The notes: a model not told the origin generated them from the letters alone. A stretch of DNA of 64,000 bases from Prauserella flavalba (GCF_003202235.1 NZ_MASU01000011.1:162831-226830); one strand, 5' to 3'. Counted from the stretch's first letter, positions 17,491-26,078 are shown. Translations and numbers: made by a program.

Positions 17491-17946
17491 GTGAGCTGGA
17501 GCGCGAGGCTCGCCGAGCTCGGCATCGAGCTGCCCGGCGTCGCCGCACCGGTCGCCGCCTACATTCCCGCCATCCGCAGCGGCTCGCTCGTGTTCACGTC
17601 GGGTCAGCTGCCGTTCGTCGAGGGCTCGCTCGCCGCGACCGGCAAGGTCGGCGGCGAGGTGAGCCCCGAGGAAGCCAAGCAGCACGCGCGCACCGCGGTG
17701 CTCAACGCGCTCGCGGCCGTGCACGATCTGGTGGGCATCGACTCGGTGGTCCGCGTGGTCAAGGTGACCGGCTTCGTGGCCTCCAGCGAGGGCTTCACCG
17801 GTCAGCCCGCCGTGATCAACGGTGCGTCCGAGCTGCTCGGAGAGGTTTTCGGCGACGAGGGCAGGCACGCCCGGTCCGCCGTGGGGGTCGCGGAACTGCC
17901 GCTCGGAGCCCCAGTCGAAGTCGAGCTGACCGTGGAGGTTTCCTGA
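17491..17946 (+). CDS. RidA family protein
   Basis: A 151-residue YjgF/YER057c/UK114-type protein: [18 protein letters not shown], a helix [34 protein letters not shown] and the [21 protein letters not shown] strand with the substrate arginine. RidA enzymes hydrolyse reactive enamines and imines made by PLP enzymes. The start is GTG 17491. Its stop overlaps the next start by one base (TGATG). Confidence 0.88.
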   Translation: MSWSARLAELGIELPGVAAPVAAYIPAIRSGSLVFTSGQLPFVEGSLAATGKVGGEVSPEEAKQHARTAVLNALAAVHDLVGIDSVVRVVKVTGFVASSEGFTGQPAVINGASELLGEVFGDEGRHARSAVGVAELPLGAPVEVELTVEVS

Positions 17947-18575
17947 TGGACCCCGACATCGAGTACGCGTGTCACGAGCTGCTGTTGCGGCTGGCGGGGC
18001 GCATGCCCGACCAGATGCTGTGGCGGTTCCGGGACTGGCTGGGTGAGGGCGCGATGGGCACGCTCTCGCGCACGCTCCCGAAGTCTTTGCTTAAGCACAG
18101 GATTGACCTCGACCAGGCGGAGTATCGCCTGCTGGTCGCCGGTCTGATCCCGCACGGTGCCGATTGGCACCAGGTGAGTTCGACACTTGGGGTAGACGCC
18201 TCAGTCGAGAACCGGTACACATTCACGACGGGTGCACCCGATTGGGTGAACACCGTTGATTCGGTGTCCGTGGTGGTTCACGCAACGCTGCGTGGTCGCC
18301 CGGATGTGGGAGAGGTCCGGGAGAGCTGGCGGCACGACCGTGGGTCCGAAGAGGAGGCGAAGCGGATTCTGCTGGTCACCGCCGTGTCCGGGCTCCCACG
18401 ACTTACTGGGGAGCTACAGCGGGTCCTCCGGGTCCTCGGCGACGAGGCGCCGAGCGTGGAGGTCCTGCCGGCGCAGTTCGACGTGCCCGCCTACCACCGG
18501 GCGGCGCTCGCGAACTCACGGTTCGTCTGTGTGGGCTCCGTGGACGCCGGTCACCACAGACTCGTACCCGCGTAA
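17946..18575 (+). CDS. Uncharacterised actinobacterial protein, paralogue of the next gene
   Basis: A 209-residue soluble protein of no recognised family. An N-terminal helical part ([17 protein letters not shown], then [10 protein letters not shown]) is followed by a beta-rich middle and a C-terminal part [18 protein letters not shown] and [15 protein letters not shown]. The start ATG 17946 overlaps the RidA stop. Both ends align by eye with the following gene, so the pair probably arose by duplication. Mid-gene codon use is slightly less GC-rich than the surroundings. Confidence 0.7.
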   Translation: MDPDIEYACHELLLRLAGRMPDQMLWRFRDWLGEGAMGTLSRTLPKSLLKHRIDLDQAEYRLLVAGLIPHGADWHQVSSTLGVDASVENRYTFTTGAPDWVNTVDSVSVVVHATLRGRPDVGEVRESWRHDRGSEEEAKRILLVTAVSGLPRLTGELQRVLRVLGDEAPSVEVLPAQFDVPAYHRAALANSRFVCVGSVDAGHHRLVPA

Positions 18576-18611
18576 CGCTCGCTCGGCCAGCGGGCTGGAG
18601 GGAGATCGGCG

Positions 18612-19745
18612 ATGGTGGATGTCCACGATGGCCTGCCGAAGGACGGCTTCGCGGTACCGCTGCGACTGCACAACGTCCTGCTGGCACTGGCGGGCCGACT
18701 GGACGACAGTGCGCTGTCGGAGGCACGTGAGCTCGTCGCTCGTTCACACCTGGACGACGCGGCTGAACTCGCCGTCGGCGCGCTGATCGCCGGCCGGATC
18801 ATGGTCCGGCCTGCCGAGCAGCGCGAGCTGGCGCTCGTGCTGGAGATGAGCAGGTCCGACGCCACGCTGGCCGATCAGCTCACCGTCGGCGACGCCATTC
18901 CCGGCTACGCACACCGGTTCAGCCGGGAGAACGAGCCGGAGCGCGGCATCTCCGAGGCGCTCGACCGCACCCTGCAGGTGCTGCCGGACCTGCGCTCCGT
19001 GCACGCGGTGTGGCGTAACACGCCCGCCGGCAGCGTGCCGGGACCGCTGCCGCAGCGCGTCGTGCTCGTCGAGATCGGCCCCGAGGCACACCCGCCCGCC
19101 GTCGCGTTCCGCGTCGACGACGCGCTGCGCAAGGGCGGCATCCGCTCGGTCGTCGAGGTCACCGGACCCGGGGCCGAGCGCACCGAGTACCACGAGGCGG
19201 CCCTGGCCGCCGCGACGCCGGTGTGGCTGGCCACGGGCCAGTCGGCGGGCGGCTCGGCCTCGTGGAGTGCGCGCGGGTCGCGCCCGGTCGGCGGCGCCCA
19301 CACGGTCGCCGAGACCCCCACGCCGCGCGAGCCGTCCCACGCGGCGCCCGACTTCGAGGAGCCTGCCGTAAAGGTCTCCACCGAGGAGAAGCCCACGGAC
19401 GAGGCGCCCGGGAAGGAGCCGGAGCCCACTCCGGCCGAGCGGGAGAACCGCGCGGCGGCGACCACGGAGATGACCAAGGAGGAGGTCGCGCAGCTGCGCG
19501 CCGCGATCGCCGAGGACCCCGAGAAGGGCCGCGCGATCGCCGCCGTGAACCTGCGCTCCGACGAGATCGTCGAGCTGCCGGAGCTCGATCTCGACGACCC
19601 GCAGCTGTCCGACCGCGACCGGCAGCTGCTGCGTGAGCTGCACGCCGAGCTTGCCGAACGCGAGCGAGCGGAGGCCGCGAAGAGCGCTCAGGGCAGGACG
19701 AACGGCAGCGAGCACCGCTGGGCGGACGGTTTCTCCGGCAGTTGA
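18612..19745 (+). CDS. Uncharacterised protein with acidic C-terminal half, paralogue of previous gene
   Basis: A 377-residue protein. Residues 1-210 mirror the preceding gene (LLALAGRLDDSALSEAR, VGALIAGRIMVRP, and EYHEAALAAATPVWLATG). Residues 215-377 are low-complexity, rich in Glu, Pro and Ala, with a predicted helical segment MTKEEVAQLRAAIAEDPEKG and QLLRELHAELAERERAEA. ATG 18612 has GGAGGGAG upstream. Probably cytoplasmic; a scaffold or partner-binding role is possible but not shown by the sequence. Confidence 0.7.
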   Translation: MVDVHDGLPKDGFAVPLRLHNVLLALAGRLDDSALSEARELVARSHLDDAAELAVGALIAGRIMVRPAEQRELALVLEMSRSDATLADQLTVGDAIPGYAHRFSRENEPERGISEALDRTLQVLPDLRSVHAVWRNTPAGSVPGPLPQRVVLVEIGPEAHPPAVAFRVDDALRKGGIRSVVEVTGPGAERTEYHEAALAAATPVWLATGQSAGGSASWSARGSRPVGGAHTVAETPTPREPSHAAPDFEEPAVKVSTEEKPTDEAPGKEPEPTPAERENRAAATTEMTKEEVAQLRAAIAEDPEKGRAIAAVNLRSDEIVELPELDLDDPQLSDRDRQLLRELHAELAERERAEAAKSAQGRTNGSEHRWADGFSGS

Positions 19746-19749
19746 AGGT

Positions 19750-20562
19750 ATGTTTCGGGGCGTGCCAGCGAACTTTCACGTGCCGAAGCAGTCCGTGTTG
19801 TCGTTGCCGACCGAGCCTCCGGAGCAGCCCGTCGTCGCCAAGGACGCGGCGACCGTCCTGCTGCTGCGTGACGCCGGTGACGGCGTCGAGGTGTTCCTCC
19901 AGCGCCGCGTCACGGCGATGGCCTTCGCGGGCGGGATGACCGTCTTCCCCGGCGGCGGTGTCGACAAGCGCGACGCCGATGCCTCGGTGAGCTGGGCCGG
20001 CCCGCCACCCGCGCGGTGGGCGGAGTGGTTCGGCTGCTCGGAGCCGGTGGCCAGGGCGCTGGTGTGCGCGGCCGTGCGCGAGACGTTCGAGGAGTCCGGC
20101 GTGCTGCTGGCGGGCTCGGGGTCGAGCATCGTCACCGACACCTCGCCGTACGCGGCCGCCCGCGAGCAGCTCGTGTCGCGGGAGCTGTCGCTGGCCGACT
20201 TCCTCGCGGGCGAGGGCCTGACCCTGCGCGCGGACCTGCTGCGGCCGTGGGCGAACTGGGTGACCCCCGAGCAGGAACCGCGTCGCTACGACGCGCGGTT
20301 CTTCCTCGCCGCCCTGCCGGAGGGGCAGCACGCCGACGGCAGGACCACCGAGGCCGAGTCGTCGGGGTGGAGCAGGCCCGCCGACGCCATCGCCGACGCC
20401 GAGGCGGGCCGGAGCACGCTCATGCCGCCCACGTGGTTCCTGCTCGACGAGCTCACCTCGTGCGCGTCGGTCGCCGAGGCGCTGGCGCAGGAGCGGTCCG
20501 TGCGCAAGGTCACGCCGCGGCTCGTGGTGGACGGCGACGTAGTGAGGGTGGAACTGCCATGA
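19750..20562 (+). CDS. NUDIX hydrolase
   Basis: A 270-residue NUDIX protein. The box is split by an insertion: GGMTVFPGGGVDKRD, then AAVRETFEESGVLLAG, giving the GxnExxxEExG elements with EE at the metal site. It also has VLLLRDAGDGVEVFLQRR and RFFLAALPEGQ. This resembles the NUDT19/RNF-like subgroup, possibly acting on CoA derivatives. ATG 19750 (a GTG at 19762 is an alternative) lies just after the previous stop. It overlaps the MBL gene by four bases (ATGA), so the two are coupled. Confidence 0.85.
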   Translation: MFRGVPANFHVPKQSVLSLPTEPPEQPVVAKDAATVLLLRDAGDGVEVFLQRRVTAMAFAGGMTVFPGGGVDKRDADASVSWAGPPPARWAEWFGCSEPVARALVCAAVRETFEESGVLLAGSGSSIVTDTSPYAAAREQLVSRELSLADFLAGEGLTLRADLLRPWANWVTPEQEPRRYDARFFLAALPEGQHADGRTTEAESSGWSRPADAIADAEAGRSTLMPPTWFLLDELTSCASVAEALAQERSVRKVTPRLVVDGDVVRVELP

Positions 20563-21335
20563 CTCATCCCGCGTACGGCGAGCTGCGCGAGGTTTCGCCC
20601 GCCGCCTCGGTGCTGTTGGAGAACAACCCCTCGATGATGACGCTCGAGGGCACCAACACGTGGGTGCTGAGGGCGCCCGGCTCCGATTCGTGCGTGGTGG
20701 TGGACCCCGGCTACGAGGACGTCGAGCACCTCGAGCGGATCTCCGCCGTCGAGCCGGTCGAGCTGATCCTGCTCACCCACCACCACCCCGACCACTCCGA
20801 GGGCGCGCCGTGGCTCGCCGAGCGGGTCGGCGCGCCGGTGCGCGCGTTCGAGGCCGGCCTGTGCCTCGGGGCGGAGCCCATCGCACACGACGACGTCGTG
20901 ACCGCCGCCGGGCTGGAGATCGGGGTGCTGCACACGCCCGGCCACACCGACGACTCGGTGACGCTGCGGTTCGACGCGGCCGGGCGCACACACGTGCTCA
21001 CGGGCGACACGGTGCTCGGCAGGGGCACCACGGTGCTGACCGATCTCGGACACTACCTGCGCACGCTGAAACTGCTCTGCGCGCTGCCGGACGGGGCACT
21101 GGGCCTGCCCGGTCACGGGCCGGAGCTGGCCGACCTCACGGCCACCGCGCGCGAGTACTCCGCGCACCGGGAACAGCGGCTCGACCAGGTGCGATCCGCG
21201 CTCCGGCGGCTCGGCCCCGAGGCGACGCCGCGGCAGGTCGTGGAGATCGTCTACGCCGACGTCGACCCCTCGCTGTGGGGTCCGGCGGAGTCCAGCGTGG
21301 TGGCTCAGTTGGAGTATCTGAACTCCGAGGGATAG
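20559..21335 (+). CDS. MBL-fold metallohydrolase (Rv3677c-like)
   Basis: A 258-residue metallo-beta-lactamase-fold protein. The zinc motif THHHPDHSEG is intact, with HTPGHTDDS, TGDTVLG and LPGHGPEL supplying the remaining ligands. The C-terminal winged-helix-like part (RSALRRLGPEATPRQVVEIVY) matches the LACTB2-type subgroup. ATG 20559. Synteny with mycobacteria (RidA, MBL, Crp) continues here, then is interrupted by the pqq operon. A short GCGCTTTCAGCGC hairpin follows the stop. Confidence 0.88.
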   Translation: MTHPAYGELREVSPAASVLLENNPSMMTLEGTNTWVLRAPGSDSCVVVDPGYEDVEHLERISAVEPVELILLTHHHPDHSEGAPWLAERVGAPVRAFEAGLCLGAEPIAHDDVVTAAGLEIGVLHTPGHTDDSVTLRFDAAGRTHVLTGDTVLGRGTTVLTDLGHYLRTLKLLCALPDGALGLPGHGPELADLTATAREYSAHREQRLDQVRSALRRLGPEATPRQVVEIVYADVDPSLWGPAESSVVAQLEYLNSEG

Positions 21336-21403
21336 CGCTTTCAGCGCGAATCCCGTTACCGTGGTGGCGTTTTCATCGACATCCCAATGGAGGGAGGCGC
21401 ACC

Positions 21404-21502
21404 ATGGTCGAGTCGGGCGAGCTGGAGGTCTGGACCACTCCGGACTTCGAGGAGTACGAGACCCCGATGGAGGTCACGGCGTACTTCGGCCGTATGGAGT
21501 GA
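21404..21502 (+). CDS. pqqA: PQQ precursor peptide PqqA
   Basis: A 32-residue peptide. It carries the conserved ExxxY of PqqA, here E23-V-T-A-Y27, near the C-terminus before FGR. These two side chains are cross-linked by PqqE and become the carbon skeleton of pyrroloquinoline quinone. ATG 21404 follows a strong AGGGAGG site at 21391-21397, consistent with high expression. A 68-base gap from the MBL gene leaves room for a promoter. The following hairpin may set the ratio of pqqA to the rest of the operon. Confidence 0.93.
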   Translation: MVESGELEVWTTPDFEEYETPMEVTAYFGRME

Positions 21503-21512
21503 CGAGTGTTTC

Positions 21513-21557
21513 GGCGTGGCCGATGGGAAAGCGCTTACAGCTTCTGTCGGCCACGCC
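21513..21557 (+). promoter_or_regulatory. Hairpin between pqqA and pqqC
   Basis: A perfect 11-bp stem, 21513-21523 with 21547-21557, with a 23-base loop that contains its own AAGCGCTT palindrome. It lies directly after pqqA and 10 bases before the pqqC ribosome site. No T-tract follows, so it may be a processing or stability element or a partial terminator that lets pqqA outnumber the other genes. Confidence 0.5.
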
Positions 21558-21579
21558 CCACCGACCCGGGAGGACGGCA

Positions 21580-22287
21580 GTGCAGCCGCTGGAGCCGAAG
21601 CCACCGATGACCGAGCAGGCCTTCGTCGCCGCGCTCAAGGGACTCTCGCACCGCTACTGGGGCACCCATCCGTTCCACCACCGGATGCACGCCGGTGAGC
21701 TCACCGAGCACGAGCTGCGAGTCTGGGCGGCCAACCGCTGGTACTACCAGCGCATGCTGCCGCAGAAGGACGCGGCGATCATCAGCAACTGCCCGCTGCC
21801 GGAGATCCGCAGGCAGTGGCTCGACCGCATCGTCTACCACGACGGCCGGGCCGAAGGCGAGGGCGGAGCCGAGCGCTGGCTGCGGCTGTGCGCGGCGGTG
21901 GGCCTGGACCGCGAGGAGGTGCTGGACGAGCGGCACGTCGCGCCGGGAGTGCGGTTCGCGGTCGACACGTACGTGACCTTCGCGCGCACCAAGCCGTGGG
22001 CCGAGGCCGTCGCCTCCGGGCTCACGGAGATGTTCTCCGGACATCTCATGCGGCGCAGGGTCGGCGACATGCTGGCCCGCTACGCGTGGATCCGCAGCGA
22101 GGACCTGGCCTACTTCACGAACCGGATCGACGCCGTGAGCGGAGAGGGCGAGGAGACGCTCGCGATCGTCGTGGCCCACTGCGTCACCCGGGAGCAGCAG
22201 GAGGCGGCCGTCGCGGCGCTGTCGTTCAAGTGCGACGTGCTGTGGTCCATGCTCACCGCCATCGAGCACGCGGCGGCGAAGGAGTGA
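21580..22287 (+). CDS. pqqC: Pyrroloquinoline-quinone synthase PqqC
   Basis: A 235-residue member of the PqqC/TenA-like fold, catalysing the last, cofactor-free oxidation and ring closure to PQQ. YWGTHPFHHRMHAGELT, WAANRWYYQRMLPQKDAAI, WLDRIVYHDG and LTEMFSGHLMRRR are typical conserved stretches with the histidine-rich active site. GTG 21580 follows GGGAGG at 21568-21573; ATG 21607 is an alternative. The stop overlaps the pqqD start (GTGA). Confidence 0.93.
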   Translation: MQPLEPKPPMTEQAFVAALKGLSHRYWGTHPFHHRMHAGELTEHELRVWAANRWYYQRMLPQKDAAIISNCPLPEIRRQWLDRIVYHDGRAEGEGGAERWLRLCAAVGLDREEVLDERHVAPGVRFAVDTYVTFARTKPWAEAVASGLTEMFSGHLMRRRVGDMLARYAWIRSEDLAYFTNRIDAVSGEGEETLAIVVAHCVTREQQEAAVAALSFKCDVLWSMLTAIEHAAAKE

Positions 22288-22535
22288 CGCCCCGGCTGCG
22301 CCGCGGCGTGCGGCTGACCTACGACCGCACCAGGCGGACCCATGTGCTGTTGTTCCCCGAGGGCGTGCTCGTGCCCAACGCGACCGCGGCCGCCGTACTC
22401 GAGCTGTGCGACGGCGAGCGCACGGTGCCCGACATCGCGGCCTCGCTCGGCGAGCGCTACGCGGGCGTGCGCGAGAGCGACGTCGGCGACGTGCTCGCCA
22501 GGCTCGTCGACCGGCAGGTGGTCGAGTGGGCGTGA
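22284..22535 (+). CDS. pqqD: PQQ biosynthesis chaperone PqqD
   Basis: An 83-residue RiPP recognition element. The fold features are present: LRRGVRLTYDRTRRTHVLLFPEG, then AVLELCDGERTVPDIAASL and the last helix VLARLVDRQVVEW. PqqD binds the PqqA peptide and presents it to PqqE. The start is GTG 22284, inside the last codons of pqqC, and its stop overlaps the pqqE start, so all are translationally coupled. It is a separate gene rather than a fusion to PqqC, which occurs in some bacteria. Confidence 0.9.
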   Translation: MTPRLRRGVRLTYDRTRRTHVLLFPEGVLVPNATAAAVLELCDGERTVPDIAASLGERYAGVRESDVGDVLARLVDRQVVEWA

Positions 22536-23611
22536 CCGAGGAGGTGCGGCCGCCGCTGGGCATGCTCGCCGAGCTGACCCACCGCTGCCCGCTGCACTGT
22601 CCGTACTGCTCGAACCCGGTCGAGCTGGTGACCCGCGAGCGGGAACTGGGCACCGAGGAGTGGTGCTCGGTGCTCGACCAGGCCCGCGACCTCGGCGTGC
22701 TGCAGGTGCACCTCTCCGGTGGCGAGCCGCTGGCGAGGCCCGACCTGCCGGAACTGGTCACGCGCGCGTCCGGCCTCGGCTGCTACGTCAGCCTCGTGAC
22801 CAGCGGACTCGGGCTCACCGAGGCGCGGCTGGCCGACCTCGTCGACCGCGGGCTCGCACACGTCCAGCTGTCCGTGCAGGGCGCCGACGCCGCGCGGGCG
22901 AACCTCCTCGCGGGTGCGAAGGCCCACGACCACAAACTCACCGCCGCGGCGCTGGTGAAGCGCTTCGAGCTGCCACTGAGCGTCAACGTGGTGCTGCACC
23001 GGGCCAACCACGACCAGCTGGAGGGCATGATCGCCCTCGCCGAGCGGATGGGCGCCGACCGGCTGGAGCTGGCCAACACCCAGTTCTACGGCTGGGCGCT
23101 GCGCAACCGCGACGCGCTCCTGCCCACCAGGGAGCAGCTCGCGGCGGCGGAGCCGGTGGTGCGCGCCGCGATGGAGCGGCTCAAGGGCACCATGCAGGTC
23201 GTCTACGTGCTGTCCGACTACTACGAGCAGTACCCCAAGCCGTGTATGTCCGGCTGGGGCGCGCAGCAGCTGACCGTGGCCCCGGACGGCACGGTGCTGC
23301 CCTGCCCCGCGGCCACGGCGATCACCACGTTGCCGCTGGAGAACGTGCGCGACCGGCCACTGGCCGAGATCTGGTACGACTCCGAGTCGTTCAACGCCTA
23401 CCGTGGCGAGGACTGGATGCGCGAGCCGTGCCGCACGTGCGAGCGGAGGACCGTCGACTTCGGCGGCTGCCGCTGCCAGGCGTTCCAGCTCACCGGCGAC
23501 GCCGCGGCGACCGACCCGGTGTGCCGCCGCTCGCCGGACCGAGGGCTGGTGGACGTGCTGCTGGAGGCTCCGCGCGGCTCCGGCGAGTTCGTGATGCGAG
23601 GTGTGCGGTGA
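22532..23611 (+). CDS. pqqE: PqqA peptide cyclase PqqE (radical SAM, SPASM)
   Basis: A 359-residue radical SAM enzyme. CPLHCPYC near residue 18 is the CxxxCxxC site for the SAM-bound [4Fe-4S] cluster, and HLSGGEPLARPDLPEL is the GGE motif. The C-terminal SPASM region has PCMSGWGAQQ, LPCPAA, CRTCERR and GGCRCQAF cysteines for auxiliary clusters. It forms the Glu-Tyr carbon-carbon bond in PqqA. GTG 22532 overlaps the pqqD stop; its own stop overlaps the pqqB start. Confidence 0.95.
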   Translation: MTEEVRPPLGMLAELTHRCPLHCPYCSNPVELVTRERELGTEEWCSVLDQARDLGVLQVHLSGGEPLARPDLPELVTRASGLGCYVSLVTSGLGLTEARLADLVDRGLAHVQLSVQGADAARANLLAGAKAHDHKLTAAALVKRFELPLSVNVVLHRANHDQLEGMIALAERMGADRLELANTQFYGWALRNRDALLPTREQLAAAEPVVRAAMERLKGTMQVVYVLSDYYEQYPKPCMSGWGAQQLTVAPDGTVLPCPAATAITTLPLENVRDRPLAEIWYDSESFNAYRGEDWMREPCRTCERRTVDFGGCRCQAFQLTGDAAATDPVCRRSPDRGLVDVLLEAPRGSGEFVMRGVR

Positions 23612-24486
23612 GGGTGCTCCTGCTGGGCACGGCCGCGGGCGGCGGGGTGCCCCAGTGGAACTGCGCGTGCGCGAACTGCGAAGCCGTGCGAGCCGGGACC
23701 GCACCGGCCCGAACGCAGGACTGCCTCGCGGTGAGCGCTGACGGCCGCACCTGGTACCTGCTCAACGCCTCGCCCGACATCCGCACGCAGCTGACGTCGT
23801 ACGCGGCCCTCGCGCCGCTCCCGCCGAGGGAGAGCCCGCTTCGGGGCGTGCTGCTCACCGACGGCGAACTCGACCACACGCTGGGACTCTTCCAGCTCAA
23901 GGAGGCCGCCGGACTGCGGGTGTGGGCTCCGGCCGCGGTGGCGGCGACCGTGCCGGCGCGGGAGATCGCTGGGCGGTACCACGGCTGGGAGTGGCCTCGC
24001 CTTGAGGAAAGGTTCGAGCTCGGCGGCCTGGTGGTCACCGTCTTCCCGGTCAGCGGCAAGCGCCCGAAGTACGCCGGAGACTCGGCGCTCGACGGTCCGT
24101 GGGTCGTGGCGTACCGGATCGAGGACCCGGCGACCGGCGGCTCGCTCGTCTACGCGCCGTGCGTGGCGCAGTGGCCGGAGGGCTTCGACGACTTCTGTGC
24201 TGGGGCGAGCTGTGTGCTGCTGGACGGCTCCTTCTTCGCGCCGGACGAGATGGCGGGCGCGACTGCCGGGGACGTCGGCTCCGGTGCCCAGCTCGCGATG
24301 GGTCACCTGCCGATGGCCGGTGAGCACGGCAGCCTCGCGCGCATCCGCCGTTCCCGGGACACCCGGTGGCTCTATACGCACGTGAACAACACGAACCCGG
24401 TGCTGAGCCCGGCGTCACCAGAACACGCGGCCCTTCTCGAAGCGGGAGCCGAACTCCCGCCGGACGCCACCGAGCTGCTCCTCTAA
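23608..24486 (+). CDS. pqqB: PqqB, MBL-fold hydroxylase of PQQ biosynthesis
   Basis: A 292-residue metallo-beta-lactamase-fold protein. The N-terminus LLLGTAAGGGVPQWNCACANC with paired cysteines is diagnostic of PqqB, as are LLNASPDIRTQL, LTDGELDHTLGLFQLKE and MGHLPMAGEHGSL. PqqB hydroxylates the tyrosine of the cross-linked peptide. It ends the A-C-D-E-B operon. No pqqF/pqqG-type protease gene is present, so an unlinked protease must trim PqqA, and no quinoprotein dehydrogenase is in the window. Confidence 0.93.
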   Translation: MRVLLLGTAAGGGVPQWNCACANCEAVRAGTAPARTQDCLAVSADGRTWYLLNASPDIRTQLTSYAALAPLPPRESPLRGVLLTDGELDHTLGLFQLKEAAGLRVWAPAAVAATVPAREIAGRYHGWEWPRLEERFELGGLVVTVFPVSGKRPKYAGDSALDGPWVVAYRIEDPATGGSLVYAPCVAQWPEGFDDFCAGASCVLLDGSFFAPDEMAGATAGDVGSGAQLAMGHLPMAGEHGSLARIRRSRDTRWLYTHVNNTNPVLSPASPEHAALLEAGAELPPDATELLL

Positions 24487-24489
24487 CAG

Positions 24490-24509
24490 CCCCAAAGGTG
24501 GCCTTGGGG
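24490..24509. repeat. REP-like palindrome with core AAGGTGGCCTT
   Basis: CCCCAAAGGTGGCCTTGGGG, a near-palindrome with one extra A, in the 33-base gap between the convergent pqqB and MFS genes. It shares the 11-base core AAGGTGGCCTT with the repeat at 30665-30717, also at a convergent junction. Likely a dispersed repeat acting as a bidirectional terminator or mRNA stabiliser. Confidence 0.55.
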
Positions 24510-24519
24510 GCAGGCGGGG

Positions 24520-25770
24520 TCAGGCGAGTGCGGGCGCCGCAGGTTCGGCTGGCTGCGGTGGGCGGATGGTGTGGCGGAGGAGCCAGACCACGGCCGCCAG
24601 CGCCAGCGCGCACGCCGCCGCAGTGAGGAACGCGGCGGGCGGGCCGCTGTGCTCCACCAGGTAGCCGCTCACGGACTGGCCGAAGGCCAGGCCCAGCGTC
24701 ACCGCGGTGAGTACCCAGCCGAACGCCTCGGCCGCCGTGCCCTTCGGCGCCACGATCTCGATCGCCGTCGAGTGGGCGGTCGACTGCGGCGTGATGAGGG
24801 CACCGGCGCCGAGCATCGCGAGCGCCAGCGCCCACAGCGTCGTCGGCAGCGCGAGCAGGGCCACCAGCGCACCGAACAGGGCGAGCAGCACGGGCAGCCG
24901 CAGCCTCATCGGCCGGGGCCACGGGCGCAGGCTGTAGGCGACGCCGAAGCCGACGGAGCTCACCGACCACGCCGACAGCAGCAGCCCGCCAAGGGCGACG
25001 TGCCCCGCCTCGTCGGCCGCCGCGGGCACCGCGACCTCGACGAACCCGATCACCATGCCGAAGCCCAGCGCGGCCAGCGCGAGCGTGCGCATGCCGGGGC
25101 TCGCGAGCGCGCCGAGCAGGCGCCCGCCGGTGCGCTCCTCCGCGGGACCCCACGCCCGCACCGCCGGGCTCAGCGCGAACAGCACCGCACCGGTGACCAT
25201 GCAGACGGCGCCGAGCACCATGCCGGTTCCCGGCCACGGCGCGGCGATCAGCAGCCCCGCCAGGCCGGGGCCGAGGATGAAGAACGTCTCCATGCTGATG
25301 GCCTCGTAGGAGAACGCCGCGTCCCGCGCGGGCCCCTCGGGCACGAGCCGCGTCCACAGCGCCCGCGAGGCCGAGCCGGTCATCGGCTCGGTCACGCCGA
25401 TGCCCACGGCGAGGGTCACCAGCAACGGTGTGGGCGCGTGCGCCTCGATGGCGAGCACCAGCGCGGTCATGGCGACCGAGAACAGGGCCGCCACCAGCAG
25501 CAACGGCCGTGTGGGCCCGAACCGGTCGATGATCCGGCCCTGCACCACCGAGCCCGCCGAGACGCCGACGAGCGCGCCCGCCGACACGAGCCCCGCCGCG
25601 GCGAACGACCCCGTCTCCCGCTGCACGAACAGCAGCGCGGAGATGCCGATCATGGCGATGGGCAGCCGGGCGAACAGGGAGGCCACCATCGGCCTGCGGG
25701 CGCCCGGCGTGCTCAGCGCGATGCGGTAGTCGGCCAGCGTCGTGCGGCCGTGGGAGTCGGATTGGGACAC
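24520..25770 (-). CDS. MFS transporter
   Basis: A 416-residue major facilitator with twelve predicted hydrophobic segments. Recognisable stretches are VASLFARLPIAMIGISALLF at the first helix, VSAGSVVQGRIIDRFGPTRP between helices 2 and 3, and a C-terminal LTAAACALALAAVVWLL. The GTG start at 25770 has no ribosome site and sits in an inverted repeat, so it may be translated leaderless. Convergent with pqqB; a role in PQQ export is possible but the subfamily looks like generic drug or metabolite exporters. Confidence 0.82.
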   Translation of the reverse strand: MSQSDSHGRTTLADYRIALSTPGARRPMVASLFARLPIAMIGISALLFVQRETGSFAAAGLVSAGALVGVSAGSVVQGRIIDRFGPTRPLLLVAALFSVAMTALVLAIEAHAPTPLLVTLAVGIGVTEPMTGSASRALWTRLVPEGPARDAAFSYEAISMETFFILGPGLAGLLIAAPWPGTGMVLGAVCMVTGAVLFALSPAVRAWGPAEERTGGRLLGALASPGMRTLALAALGFGMVIGFVEVAVPAAADEAGHVALGGLLLSAWSVSSVGFGVAYSLRPWPRPMRLRLPVLLALFGALVALLALPTTLWALALAMLGAGALITPQSTAHSTAIEIVAPKGTAAEAFGWVLTAVTLGLAFGQSVSGYLVEHSGPPAAFLTAAACALALAAVVWLLRHTIRPPQPAEPAAPALA

Positions 25771-25799
25771 GCGTACCAGTATGCCTCTCGCTGGTACGC
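25771..25799 (-). promoter_or_regulatory. Operator-like inverted repeat at the MFS start codon
   Basis: GCGTACCAG (25771-25779) and CTGGTACGC (25791-25799) form a perfect 9-bp inverted repeat with an 11-base spacer. It touches the MFS start codon; CATACT within it could be the -10 of a leaderless promoter. A TetR- or MarR-type repressor bound here would block transcription. The rest of the gap to 26078 shows no gene. Confidence 0.45.
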
Positions 25800-26078
25800 G
25801 AGTACCACTTGTTTCACCGAACGCGACACGCCGACTCGAAGAGGTGTGAGATCCGTCCCGGATGGGTACTTCTGTCTCAGTTGGATAACAGAGTGCGGGT
25901 TCAGGGCATCAAACCATCACATTGGGCGTCCTTGAGGGTGAACGGCCTTGAGTTGGTGGGTAGGGGTCGTGGATCGTGGAAGTTACGAATAGCGCCGCAG
26001 TCTCCCTCCGGGAATCGGGTCGGGGCCTACAACCGGAGGGCGGGGAGCGCGGACTGTCGGGGGATGGTCCGCGCACAG

